Shown here: piece by piece, positions 48,931 through 60,309 of the stretch
Layout: each line of letters starts with the position of its first letter
How positions within the stretch are numbered: position 1 is the stretch's first letter
Assembly: GCA_016785225.1 (NCBI GenBank)
Contig: JAFBJZ010000660.1
Location: 1,240,001-1,304,000 of the forward strand
Direction: 5' to 3'
DNA: 64,000 nucleotides
Origin: Psettodes erumei
Taxonomy: Eukaryota > Chordata > Actinopteri > Pleuronectiformes > Psettodidae
Program-made: the position numbers and the translations under genes
Notes under the pieces: model-generated
Seen by the model: the letters and a program-made list of their open reading frames with translations, nothing else
Database searches by the model: none
Told to the model about the DNA's origin: nothing

Positions 48931-49413
48931 CAAAGTCGCAGCAAAAACGACGCAAAATCCATGCAGCGCAAGTTTTCGGTCAAGGTTTTCTCGAAACGTC
49001 CCGCAAAAACTCGCCTGCGCACGACGTGATGGGATCTGGCGCAACGTCAGGGGTGGGGTGGAGGTGGGGTGGGCCTTATGATAAAAGACAGTGTGGATGA
49101 TGATGGTGTTTTGTGGAGGTGAGGCCGCGTGCAGGAGAAATGTTCAGGACCACGGTAGATAGGACGTCCGGTCCAGTGGAGGAAAAGCAGAAAGAAACAG
49201 AAATAGCCCTTCTTTTTTCTTTTTTTTTGAAAAGTCACACCAAGATTTCCAGTTACACCCATGTGCACAGCAGATGGTGCTGCTCATCCCTGTAGAGGAG
49301 TCCCACCACCACCCCCCTTCCCCATCAACGTGTCCATCACCAACCAGCCGTGATGTGGGATTAAGGTTTAGGAGTCAGACCAGTCCACAGATTATCTTGA
49401 AAGCGTTGTTTCT

Positions 49414-49419
49414 TTTAAT
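49414..49419 (-). terminator. ggps1: Possible GGPS1 polyadenylation signal (ATTAAA)
   Basis: On the minus strand ATTAAA occurs about 830 bp after the stop. It is the variant signal, and the choice is uncertain. Confidence 0.3.
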
Positions 49420-50246
49420 ACAATAAATGCAAAGAAGTTGACAGCCGCAGCGCGGTGCCTACGTTGAAATGACGTACAAACGGAGTCAGCCAAATAAAAC
49501 GTGTGTGTGTGTGGAAGAGCTGTGCGTGCGAGCGTGAACCCGGCGGAAGCACGGTCTGCAATAAACCAAAGCAAAGTCGACGCGGCACTGGTACGCGGCC
49601 GAGTCTGAACAGCGAGAGCGCTATTTTGCACATAATGCCGGCGTGTTGCGTAACAGGGTGACGGATGGGTTTGCAGAGGTCTCCTCTGCAGGATCGGCAC
49701 TGTGGCGGCTCGAGGCGGCCGAGGATCGCACATCACGCGCCCCGGACGCCCCGCATCTCATTTTCGAAAACGAGGGGGCTTCACAAATACCATCCGGCAT
49801 TCGCTCGACCCCGAGACAAACAATTTTGTAACTGGTGGCAGAACATTTAAAAAAAACATTTACAATATATGCAATGTATCACACATCAAAAGGAAGGCTT
49901 TTTTTTGCCGTCTTGTTATTTTTTGTTTTCAGAAAAGCAAACCTAAAGCCGTGAGATGTAAGACCGTGTTAATTCACAGACTGGTGGATGCAGGAGTTGG
50001 AGGTGTTCGCTTTGCAACACTTGGGGGGTGCCGCGTAACACGCCAAAAGGTAAAGGCAACGTTTTGAGGTCTGCTCTGGTGTGTGGAGCGAAGTCGCGGC
50101 CGTCCAGTGGAATTCAAGCGTTCTGAGTTGAACGACCGCGACGGTGCGTGTGGCGCGTGGGGCTTTGTGCGTCCGCGTCGCTGTTGACGGCGTAGCTCCC
50201 GTGTGCGTGGAGTGCGCGGGGGGCGTGAGGAATGCAACGGACGGGG

Positions 50247-53200
50247 TCAGTGCTTCTGGCTGGAGTGCGCCTCGGCGCCGGGCTCTGCCGTGGGTTCGGC
50301 CTCGCGGTGCATTTTGCTGAGGAGCGCCACCAGGCTCTCCAGCTGCGGGTTTCCCCCGAAGCCCGCGATGAGGCGGTAGGCCTCCGCCTCCAGGTCCCGC
50401 AGAGTCTGGCGGGTGTAGGCGAAGGAGCCCACCTTCTCCAGGTAGTCCACGCAGTATCGCTTGATGTCCATGTTCTCCGTGCGCTGCCTCAGGATGTTCT
50501 GCACCTGGGTGCTCTCGGGCGCGACCATATGGCGTGGATGGTGGGGAAGGAGAACTTGCCCTCGGTCAGGTCCTCGCAGAAGCTCTTGTTCTCGCTGTAC
50601 TCGCGGGAGCTCAGGTTGGCGTAGTCGTCGCGGATCTGGAAGAAGAGCCCCAGCGTGTCCAGGAGGGGCTTCAGGTCCTGCTTCCAGGCCGAGAAGAGCT
50701 GCATCAGGCCCACGGCCAGGCCGAAGAGCCCGCCGGTTTTCTGCAGCACCATGTTGCGGTACTCCTGCTCGGTGGGACAGGTGTAGGTGTCCCTCCAGTG
50801 GATGTCCAGGCCCTGGCCGCGGTGGAGCTCCAGCAGCTGCCGGGTGAACACGTGGACGGCCGCGGGGTTCTCCAGGGTCAGCACCTTCTCCAGCCCCAGG
50901 AAGTAGATGTAGTTGGCCGAGTTGATGACGGAGGGAATGCCGTAGATGCTGTGGGCCACGGGGAAGCCCCTCCGCAGCGTGGAGTTGTCCTCGATGTCGT
51001 CGATGAGCAAGCTGGCGTTGTGCAGCATCTCCGTCACCTCGATGATCACCTGGAAACGACACCGACAAATCAATGCGAGACTGATTTTTTTTTTTTCTTA
51101 TTAACGCGTTCTGCCTCCCCAGGTGCTGTCGCAAACGCGTTCTTGAAAAGTGGGACGATTCTCCGGCAGACTGCTGAACGCGTGTCAGAGACGGGGCTGT
51201 GTAAATTATGCATTACAACTTGTACACAGCAGAGGGTGCCATGTCTACACCGTTTGCCTGCACCGCGCCACCGGCGAGTCTTCATCAGCAGACAAAATAA
51301 TCGTTGTTGAGACAAAGCAGGCAGTCAGAGAGGAGGAAGAGTTTGGCGAAGAGCTGCTCGAGCCTTTAGTGTACCTCCTCATTTCATTTTCGAATTCGAC
51401 TCCTTTTCATTTTCCATCTAAATGCTTTTGTTTTTTTTTATATTTCCTGTCGTTGCCTTTCGTACCTAACGTAAAGAGGCTTTGGACGGCCTTGCTGTGT
51501 AACCCCGAGCGAGAACAATTCTGGCTTGAAGAGTTTCGAGGAAATGCGGTCATACGGTCAAACAATTAGAGGTGACGCACGTGCGCCGCTGTGGTGAGTC
51601 GAGGGCATTGTGCAAAAGTCAGGTCAGATGATCACCGTTGATGTCATCAGTGCAGCGCGTGGCCGTGAGTAACCAAAAGGTGTTTTTTTTGTTGTTGTTG
51701 TTTTGGGTTTTTGTTTTTTTTTAGATCCACGTTTGAGACGGAACAGCCAGGGCTGCCATCAGGTGTGCAGCCTGCTGGCCTGCGCCGCTCATTTAAAAGA
51801 CAAGTAGCGCAGCCTGGTAACGAAAGCTGTTTGCGCGGGGCCGGCGCGCACAAAGAGAGGCTCAGTGGGTCAGGCAGATGGCCGAGGCCGGGCCGGCCGA
51901 GCGGTTTATCCGTCAAACGCAAACGGCCCCCTCGCCCGCCCCCGCGGCCCCCGGCGAGCCGCTCGCAGGTTCGCAGCCTCAGATTACAGCGGCGGCTGTC
52001 AATCCCGAATACAAACACCGACCGACCATTTTCAAGTTCTGGGGTGTGAATCCAATAAGTCGGTCTGCAGATGCGGCGTTTAACAATTTAAAAACTGTTA
52101 AAGACCAAAATGAACGCACAAAATGTGTAGATATGGGACTGTGCCCCCCCAGCAGTGCCGATCATCAGTGGGATGTCGTGCAGCTGGGTTGCTGGAGTTC
52201 ACTTAGCTGGCTGTCTGAGTTTGATTCACTCTCTCTCAGCTCCCACAAACCTGCTCCCGGGTTGTTTTTCTTTTTTTGGCTTTGTCCCTTTCTGACTGAC
52301 AGCTTGTGTGCTCTCGCCTCCTGATTTTTATCTGAACCCGGCGCCGGTTCTTGACAGACGGGGGCTCGTCAAAACTTTGACGCTTGAGGCTCGAGCCTGA
52401 GTTTTCAGGAGAGCTTTTGGTCATCTCAGCCTCTGGTTGGTTAGCACAGGTTTTTTTTTTGTTTTTTTGTCGGTTCACGTTGGAATTTTGGTCCTTTTGG
52501 ATTCAGGGCTTTGAATCACGGTTGTGTAATGGTGTGGGCTGGTTGACTTCCTGTTTTGTTTGGGGTCATGTGGTCTGTGACTGGGCTGGGGGGGGGGCCT
52601 CGACACGCCCTTGTCTACTGCACTGTCCCACATCCTTCTGCTGTGGCGTTTTACTTCTGCTAACACCCGCCGTAATCTCCAGCCCCTCCCCCTTTCCGTT
52701 CCCCCTGTCCCGGCTGCGCTCCTCCTCTTACAGGAAGTGGCAGCAGAGTGTTAATTCGGCCGTTCATTTTCTCATCGCGCGTGGTAAAGTTTTAATAAAT
52801 AGTTTACCGCCGGCTGACAGCTTGTGTGTCCTTCCTCCTGATTTGCGTCTGAGCCTGGAGTCGGCTCGTGACAAAGTTATGATCTGTTGTTTATTTTGTC
52901 GCTCTGCAAATCACTCTTTATGGTAATATTTGTTATATATTTCATATAAAGCATTCAGTGTGCCATATCTTGATCTGGATATGAAAGACTCATCAAATCC
53001 TGGGGCCCGACACAGACGGCTGGTAAAAGTTGACCGAAATAAATGTGGACCCCAGCGAGTTAAGCGCCTCTGCTGCTCCGCGGGACCTCATTGATCGTCG
53101 CCAGGGCTTATTGACGCAGAAGCTCTCTCTGTTTGCCAGAGCTCCAATCGGTGATCCATTAAGAATGCAGAGATTCCCTCGCAGCCGACGGGCTCGGTAT

Positions 53201-54122
53201 GCGGAGGGGAGAAAATAACTCTGTCTCGGTCACGGGGGCCGCGGTGGGTGCGGGTCCACCAGAGTCAGAGGTTCGACGCGGACGTCCCGCGCCACGTTGC
53301 CGCCGCTCGTCCTCCGGCTCGCTAGAAACAAAAGCCACCTCCGCTATCGTCGTAAAAAAAAAGGAGAGGCGGAGGGGGTGCTTCGCACGCCGCAGCTCCT
53401 ATACGGCGTGTAATGAGTTGTGGCTGTTGCTCACAGGAGGGGATGCGCCCGGATCTGTCAGGCCAGCAATTTCCTCCACGACAAATGTATTACAGTTGTG
53501 CCACCTCTTCTCATCAAGCTTTGACTGCGGCTCAACGTCCTGTTGTCACAACTTTGTATAGCCTCCGTGTGACGACATAGCTCCGCCACGTTGGGCGGCA
53601 GGAATCTCCCCGGTTCAAGGGAGGTAAAAAATATATAATATAATAAGTATTATATAATAAGTATTATATAATAAGTATTAATTATGACGGGGAGCTCCAG
53701 ACAGTCTTGTGAATGGCATGCGTTGTCAAAGCAAAAGTCAGGGGGCAGAGCAACAAAAGTGAAACTTTCTGTGCCTTCAGGAGCAAACGAGAGGGAGCCC
53801 AGTGGCGAGAGGTGGCAAAGCAACTGAGGCGTATGGGGGAGGGGGTTTCCCCAAACCTCCACAGCCAGCACACATGCGGTTGGATTCAGAAAAACAAAAC
53901 GTAAAAACAACAACAAAAAAACCCAAAACGCGCTGCTAAATGAATGACACCGTGAGCCACCGTCGCTGCCTCCATCTATCTGAGAGCACGGCTGTTTCCA
54001 TGGCGGCGGCGACTTCTTGGCAGCAGTGTGTTAATGATGAGGAGAGGAGCGCTCTCAGTCTGCATGATGGGTTCAGCGGGAGTTTACAGAGCTGCTCCAC
54101 AGAGAGGGAGGGAGGGAGGGGG

Positions 54123-54180
<58 letters not shown>

Positions 54181-56400
54181 TGGGGGGTGGTCCTTTTGAA
54201 ATTTGAGGTAGATTAAAGCTCAGCAACCTGCTGTACAGTAACAAGGGACGTCTGTCTGCAGCGGAATTATCAGGAGGACGGGGGTCGATGTGGATACAGT
54301 CTGTGTGTGTGGATGTATGTGACTGAACGGGAACTGTGACGTAACTGCGGCGCGTGCGCGCCTGAACTGACAATGCCAGCACTCCGGTCAAGAAGCGCAG
54401 CCGCGTGTCATGTGAAATTGATTTTTAAAAAAAAACCCCACAGCTTTCAATGTTGAGTCGCTCCTTCTTGCTCATTTGAAGACAGCCCGCTGTAATCATC
54501 AAGTGTGTGTGTGTTGGGGGAGGTGGAGGGGGGGGGGGTGGCTGACATGACAGGACTGATCTATAATATTCAATAATTATCCCCAGCAGAGACTGACAGC
54601 TGTATTACTCTCTCACAAGCATGCAAAGACAATTGGAGGGCTGAAACATGTCATCCCAGTGCAGGGGCCTTTGACTGCACACTAGAATGACTGGGGGGGG
54701 GGGGCAGCATGCAAAACTACGATGCCTCTGTTCGTGAGGGGTTTTATAAAACATCCAGGACGAAGGGGGACCCGTTGGGCAGCAAATCTAGGGGGAGGGG
54801 CCCTATTCAAAATGAATGATAGCGAACAAACGGGCAGAGCGCTATGAATCTATCCGTAGCTGGCAGGACTTCATCAGTGTTACAGTTTGAGTGATAATGA
54901 TACTAATGATTTGTGACTGAGGAAGAAAAATACAAGAATGGCCCGATAAGTGACTTTTTTTGATAATAATAACTGCAGGCACTTTGACTTATTCAAGTCA
55001 TTCTGAGGCTGAATTTCATGTAAATTGATCATTATTCCTTCTGCAGGTTTAAAAAGGAGCTCCCTGTGCTGTTGTGGGGGGTGGGGGCAGCCTCAGAAAA
55101 ATGGTAAAACACGGGAGAAATGTGAACACGACACAACCCGAGTTGCTGATCTGACGCAGCCCAGTACTGTCGAGTCCCGTCAGCCCGAAGACCACAAGAA
55201 CCTCCGACGGGGCCGGCCGCCCCCCCCCGCTGGCTTAAGAGCCAGTCACCGGGGCAACACCAAACCAAATTTGCGTCGCTCCACAAAACGTGTGATGTGG
55301 GCAGCGAGTCGGAGGTCTGGACTAATGGACCATTCTTTTAAACGGTCAAACCTCACAATCAGCTCTTCAAACAGTTAAGCTGCAGCCATGTAACGTCGCT
55401 CATAGTGGCAGACCACCCAACTCCGCACCATCAGCACCATCTACACGGGCAAACAAGATGTAGCTAACTTCAACAAGTTCCTGAGATCAGCAATAAGAGA
55501 AATCTCCATTTTTGAGCCTCTAGATCAAACAGATATAGGGATTATTTCATTCCACACACACACATGCATCAACAGTCTCCCGCAGTAAGTGATGGATCCT
55601 CTGAGCTATTCACCCAAGCACCACATTTACATTCAGCTGACAAAACACCCGGGTTGCGTTAGGAAATAGAATGCCTGTGTGGGATGAGCGGCATCTGAAT
55701 GTCAGCAGGCTTGAAATTTCTTACCTGCAGTTTGTCTTCGGGAACGTTGAGCCAGTGGTTAAATGCTTGGGCCAGTTTTGTCCTCACCTGCTTTCCTGAG
55801 AAGCGGGCAGAAAAACAGAAGTCCGGTTCTTTTACTGAAGCGAAGACGCTGTCGTAAACAGCGGCAGATGAGCGGCCGGCCAAATTAGACTCAACAACGG
55901 CGGGATGTTAAACATGAGACGTGCACAGCTAGTATTAAAAACTCTTTTAACAAGTAAAAACAAACACTGTATAATTCAGGCCTTGACAACATTATGTCTG
56001 TAACACAGTATGACTATATGCAGCTGCCAAAATAAAGATTAGAAATCTAAGTACTACATTAGTCACTGATTGTGATTTCATTTCAAGTGCACTATGTAAA
56101 ACAAAATTGAATTCAAATTAAAAACAGAACAAGATGTGTCACAGTGTGAGGGATTAATACCCTTCAATTTGAAGTTTTCTGTGACCGTGTCTGCCACGTG
56201 CACGTTACTCTCATCACTTTCGGCATTATGCCGATGGCAGCGAGTTCCAGGACTCATCAGCAGCACGGAGTACATGGGGATTAACGACACGACACGCCGC
56301 GTCTGAATGTCACTGACAGTGAAAAAGACTCACCCGGCAGTTGCAGCAAGTACTTGTACGGCTCCAGCAGCATTCGCTCGGAGGCTGCTTCCGAGTCCAT
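50247..56400 (-). CDS. ggps1: GGPS1, geranylgeranyl diphosphate synthase (one base missing in last exon)
   Basis: Cytosolic trans-prenyltransferase that joins farnesyl diphosphate and IPP to make GGPP for protein geranylgeranylation. Read on the minus strand, coding exons are 56400-56334 (start ATG at 56400), 55795-55725 and 51049-50247. The start reads MDSEAASERMLLEPYKYLLQ; the exons join as LPGKQVRTKLAQAFNHWLNV and EDKLQ-VIIEVTEML. Both aspartate motifs are present: DDIED near residue 63 and DDYAN in FFQIRDDYANLSS. QKTGGLFGLAVGLMQLF and FCEDLTEGKFSFPTIHAIW also match. Near 50517-50519 one base is missing: the frame runs into SRPRAPRC, while the family sequence PESTQVQNILRQRTENMDI continues in another frame to the stop. 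Corrected length is about 313 residues against 300 in man, the difference being a polar C-terminal tail. The neighbour GNG4 carries a geranylgeranyl-type CAAX box, so it is a likely consumer of the product. Confidence 0.95.
52296..52873 (+). mobile_element. Two copies of an LTR-like 3' end, probably retrotransposon remnants
   Basis: Copies at 52296-52356 and 52814-52873 lie in direct orientation. Each starts CTGACAGCTTGTGTG, contains CCTCCTGATTT and TCTGA-CC-GG, and ends in TGACA. The second copy is preceded by AATAAA at 52794-52799, the usual order (poly(A) signal, then U5) in a retrotransposon LTR. Vertebrate Ty3/gypsy-type LTRs often end in CGTGACA. Neither a complete LTR nor any gag or pol frame is present, so these are solo or truncated relics. 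Confidence 0.45.
53638..53679. repeat. Three perfect tandem copies of a 14-bp unit
   Basis: ATATAATAAGTATT is repeated three times without change in the GGPS1 intron. Confidence 0.95.
54125..54179. repeat. (GT)n microsatellite, about 27 units
   Basis: This is the longest uninterrupted dinucleotide repeat in the window, lying in the large GGPS1 intron. Confidence 0.97.
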
Positions 56401-57967
56401 TGTTTCAAATTTACACAAATCTATACTGGAGGACAAAGAACACAAAGGTAAGGAAAGCCAAATACCACTGATGAAGACTGTTAAAATAGGTAATGACCTT
56501 TGAATGTACTGGGATCATTTTCTTTAAATATATGTGTTTTGCAGCCTCATTAACATTTTATAACATATTTTATAACCTATTTAATGCACAAACTGACAAT
56601 GAGGAGCAATATAGGTGGAAGGGATAAAAGAAAGCTGTGTTGTTTGTGTGCATTCTGTTCACAGAAAACAGTTACTTCCCGACTTTGAGGACTTGATAAC
56701 TCAACTCCCTAAAGCAAGATCAGACTCACAAGAGAAAACAGTAGTGATAAAGAAGTATATAATTCTAATAAGCGAGGCCTGTGGTGTGTTCATGTTGGGT
56801 TATCTGTTATTTTTAAGCACCAAACATAAAGCTGGCACTTAAAGTGATAGCTTGGGCGATTTGAAGTGGGGTTGTGTGAGGTACTGTGGTATTGTCAGTT
56901 TATTATGCTTAGTAGAGATGGGACAGTGCGCTCACTGACAGACTGGGGAATCAGTGTTGGGTAGACAATGTTAACGGAAAGAGATTGAAAGGAGTGTGTG
57001 AACATAAAAAGAACAATTTCTCCCTGAAAGGCCAGCTCAGGCTAACTGAAATCAGATATATACAGGTGTAAAATACATTTACTCACTTATTGCACTTTTC
57101 CTTTACATAAGACCATAAATGAGACACGGGAAATGCAATAGAAGATGCAAAGCTAATGTACTATTTGTAAAGCTTTACTTAAAATGTTCCAGCTCATCTA
57201 AACCAAAATAAGAAAGTGAAAGATTTGAATAATCTGGGGTTTTTTTAAAAGACAAAAACCAAAAGTGAGTGTCCGACCCATGTGCGCAGAAATGAAACCT
57301 TCTTGTGAACGACGACACATTTGACTGGATAAGTTAGTCTGTGATCAAAATCAAAACCATTAAAACCTTCACTTATTCTTTACACGGGGTCACGGTTTAG
57401 GTTTAATTTCATAATATACCATTTACAACCAGTCAAATTAGATCTAAAACTGTGTAGGTACAAAGGTACTATCCAGCCAACATCCTGAGTCCTTAACTCC
57501 ACCCACCTTTGCTGCGTTGTGTCGGTCTGCTGACTAACCGGTCCCGTATTCCTGTCAGGCGGCTAGTTAGCTAGCGTTAGCACGCTAAGATAAACGCGCC
57601 TATACGCCACCGCTGAGCATTTCTATCTGTATTTTTCAAATGAATAACTTACACTTCAGCGTTGGTCGATCAAGACACACGATATTACCCTAACATCTAC
57701 ACTTTCATATCATTTTAAGGTCTGTGTCTCACTGGCCAGCTCACCGGATGCTATGCTAAGCTACTACTGTTGCCGCTACGCACAGTACAGTCACTTTTCA
57801 AGACTAGCTAGTTTTGATGAGGTACATATATATGCTTCAGCCTCGTTACAGAGCAGGCGCAGAGTAGGTGGGGAATGTAATATGGGTGCCTCGAACATTG
57901 TGTGTTGAAATTATATTTCCACATTGTCCGGTCCATCCCGACCATTTAGGTAATCTGAAAAACTTAC

Positions 57968-58050
57968 CTCCGGGACACTCTGTGAAACATATCGAACACA
58001 CCCGCGGGTTCCAAAGCTAAGGGTTGTAGTTTTTCAGCATTTTCTCTCTA
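57968..58050 (-). other. ggps1: GGPS1 5' UTR exon (outer edge approximate)
   Basis: On the minus strand GTCCCGGAG|gtaagtt gives a strong donor at the 57968 edge. It would splice to the acceptor at 56426 (tttgtcctccag), putting 25 untranslated bases before the ATG at 56400. The transcription start is not defined by sequence; the end given is an estimate set by the promoter motifs beyond it. Confidence 0.5.
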
Positions 58051-58180
58051 TATTGTGACAACCAACCTTCGTATACTTTACCGTGGATATTTTTCTCCCA
58101 GGTCAGCCAATCCTGTGTTGCTAACGCGCTTCCTTTCACTGTGCTATCCAATGGGCGATCCGAACTTTGGAGAGGCGGGG
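58051..58180. promoter_or_regulatory. Bidirectional GGPS1 / ARID4B promoter
   Basis: The interval lies between the GGPS1 leader exon (minus) and the ARID4B leader exon (plus). CCAAT boxes at 58107-58111 and 58148-58152 have the same orientation and lie 41 bp apart. A GC box GGCGGGG is at 58174-58180, and an ETS-like GCTTCCTTT lies at about 58,129. No TATA box is present. In man, as I recall, GGPS1 and ARID4B also start head to head. Confidence 0.6.
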
Positions 58181-58424
58181 TTAATACGACCGTCAATCAT
58201 TCTCAGGAGGTGGGGAAAGGATCACAGAAAGAGCTATGCTAGAGGAGCTACTCAAGACAAACAGCAGCGCTCTGCGAAAACGACTTTTACCCATCCGCAT
58301 CCAACATCAACCAGGAGCCAACGGACGACGTTAAAACCTGTCAGATTTCTTACATAAATGTTCCTATGGATTACTAATACACTTTCGTCGAAAAACAGAA
58401 TTGTTTCTCAACTTGACAGTATAG
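58181..58424 (+). other. arid4b: ARID4B non-coding first exon (5' edge approximate)
   Basis: The donor ACAGTATAG|gtaagc at 58425 is strong, and the next usable acceptor is at 60825. The sequence between the CCAAT boxes and this donor has no long frame. The start position is a guess from promoter motifs. Confidence 0.45.
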
Positions 58425-58967
58425 GTAAGCCATCTTTTGTTCGGCAAAGCCATCGCTATTTTGAACATTTTCACTAGCTTGCTCCCCTGCTGCTACCAAG
58501 CCAACCTTGACGTTAGCTAACTTGTTAACTAATGCTGGGATGTGTTTACGGGGGATTTAACGAAATGAATGAATTAGGCGACTGGTCAGCAAAAAGCTGA
58601 CGATCGAGAATACAGAGAAAACTTGCTCAGCTCGATAACAAAGTTATGCTGCAGCCAGCCAAATTAAGCTGATGAGCACAGTGAAAGGTTATGCTACTCC
58701 GGGGTTGAATAGTTTCAAGCCTGCTGGACGAGCACCGGGGTGTTGTGTTGTTGAGCGGAGGAATCCTCGGAGAGCTTGTCGTCGAGCAGCGCCTGTCATG
58801 GTGTTCCCTAATAGCCGTCAAAAGTGATATTACACGAAACCACCGGCGATCGGTGTAAGCTTGACATCGCCGCGGGATGTGATTTGTCGAGCAGTGTCTA
58901 AACGGCGTAGTTTCGCAGGTAAAAAATGCATTGTCGTGCTTTTCTTTTGTGCCACCAGTATCGTTAG

Positions 58968-58992
58968 CTCTCTCTCTCGCTCTCTCTCTCTC
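58968..58992. repeat. (CT)n tract
   Basis: About 25 bp of CT units with one CG interruption, in the first ARID4B intron. Confidence 0.85.
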
Positions 58993-60285
58993 GATTGACT
59001 TGTCCAGTATAGGTTGGAGCGGATGGGCTACCTTGTGTCAGGGAACTCAGCCGTTTGATCAGTTGTGGCATTATAACCAGATGCGAGGTGGACTATTTTC
59101 CCCTCTGCTGGAGAGGACTTGTGTTATTCTCTGTGTTGTGCGTGCGCGATCAGTATTTTTTTTGTGCAAATTTCCGTAACATGCAACATCGCTGCTGACA
59201 AACTGCCTGGGCAGGAATCGTTGCTGGAGAGGTTTAAATGGCTCGATGCTTTAGTTAGCCACGGTTATCAGGTTGTAGGACCGGGGGAAGAGGCGGTCGA
59301 GGCTCGGGTTGTTTTGTGTGCATTATTGTCGGCGGTGGTCAGTCACTCACTTACGGCGGGTGGTTCTAGCAAAATTGTCTGGGGTGGGTGACATTGTATC
59401 CTCCGCGATCACCCCCCCCCCTCCTCGCGACCCGGAGCCACGAACGAGGGCTGCGACCTTGGCTTCTCTTTATAACAATAAAAATATATATCTATGTGTG
59501 TTGTAGACGTTAATGCGATGTCGCCTCGTAGCGAGTCTCCCCGGAGCTTGACCTTGTTGCGAACCGTCGACTTGTTTCTTTGTCAGTAGCAGCCTCACTC
59601 AACGCTACTCCGCGAACAGTCAGCGAAACGCCAGCGCAGCCGATAAAGAGAACATTTTGTGAAGAAAGAAAGAAAGTGACTTTCAGTTGGAGGAGGGGTG
59701 GGGGTAGGGGGGTATCCGCACGACTCGTTCCCACTCCGTCCAACTTGACGCACGGCTTCAATATGTCATTTCTCTGTAACGGTCTGGTTCGGCGGCTGTG
59801 TAGTCTGCCCGTGAGCAGCGTCGTTACCGCTCTATTTTCGCTGTCGAGTGCACTCTCCGCAGAGAGCGGCGCGCCGAGACGACGCGGAGAAGCGAAAACG
59901 AAAACGAACGCACTCGGAGCAGTTTTCCTGTAAAAAAAAAAAAAACACAAACAAACACAACAAACCGACGGGCAAACAAAACAAGGCGCTTCGTCGTCCC
60001 GGAGAGAAATGGCCGTGGCAGGGGGGGAGGAGGAGGAGGGGGAGGGCGGGTGAATTGCGACCGAATTCTCCCGCAGTTCCCAGCGTTTTTTTTGTGCGCT
60101 CAAGTGCTCTCCTTTTTAGCCGACTGTCAGCCACAGAAATGGCGTCATCCTCTGCTGTAGCGCTGGTATAGTCAGTGCAGTGCAGACAGCGGGGCACACC
60201 ACGCTTCCGTACTCGAAGAGCCGAGCACCGTGCAGCTTTTTTTAAAAAAGCATCTATCGCTTCGTCCTCAACCGCTACGTTAGCC

Positions 60286-60309
60286 GAGAGAGAGAGAGAG
60301 AGAGAGAGA
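60286..60309. repeat. (GA)n tract
   Basis: About 12 GA units in the first ARID4B intron. Confidence 0.9.

Larger units (their letters stand above)
43700..49400. other. Gene-free interval between convergent B3GALNT2 and GGPS1
   Basis: About 5.7 kb with no exon I can support on either strand. Synteny would put TBCE here, but no CAP-Gly, leucine-rich repeat or ubiquitin-like segment was found. The DNA is rich in simple sequence: (AC)n, (CCT)n, (CT)n, A/T runs and a 15-C run near 48,113. Confidence 0.6.
51050..55724 (-). other. ggps1: Large GGPS1 intron (about 4.7 kb)
   Basis: No exon is seen inside. It contains LTR-like ends near 52.3 and 52.8 kb, a 14-bp tandem repeat, a 55-bp GT tract, and a stretch near 54,555-54,700 with an even base mix that may be conserved regulatory DNA. 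On the minus strand the donor is CTGCAG|gtaag and the acceptor ttccag. Confidence 0.7.

Noticed and set aside
50534..51310. 258-codon plus-strand open frame
   Set aside because: It is the antisense of GGPS1 exon 3 and runs past the exon into intron; the minus strand carries the conserved enzyme.
50247..56400. GGPS1 as a pseudogene
   Set aside because: Introns, splice sites, both Asp motifs and a leader exon are intact. A single missing base in a GC run, with another such fault in B3GALNT2, fits sequencing error better.
59510..60197. Long open frames on both strands near the ARID4B promoter
   Set aside because: They consist of low-complexity Pro/Ser/Arg-rich translation of CpG-rich and poly-A/T sequence in an intron.
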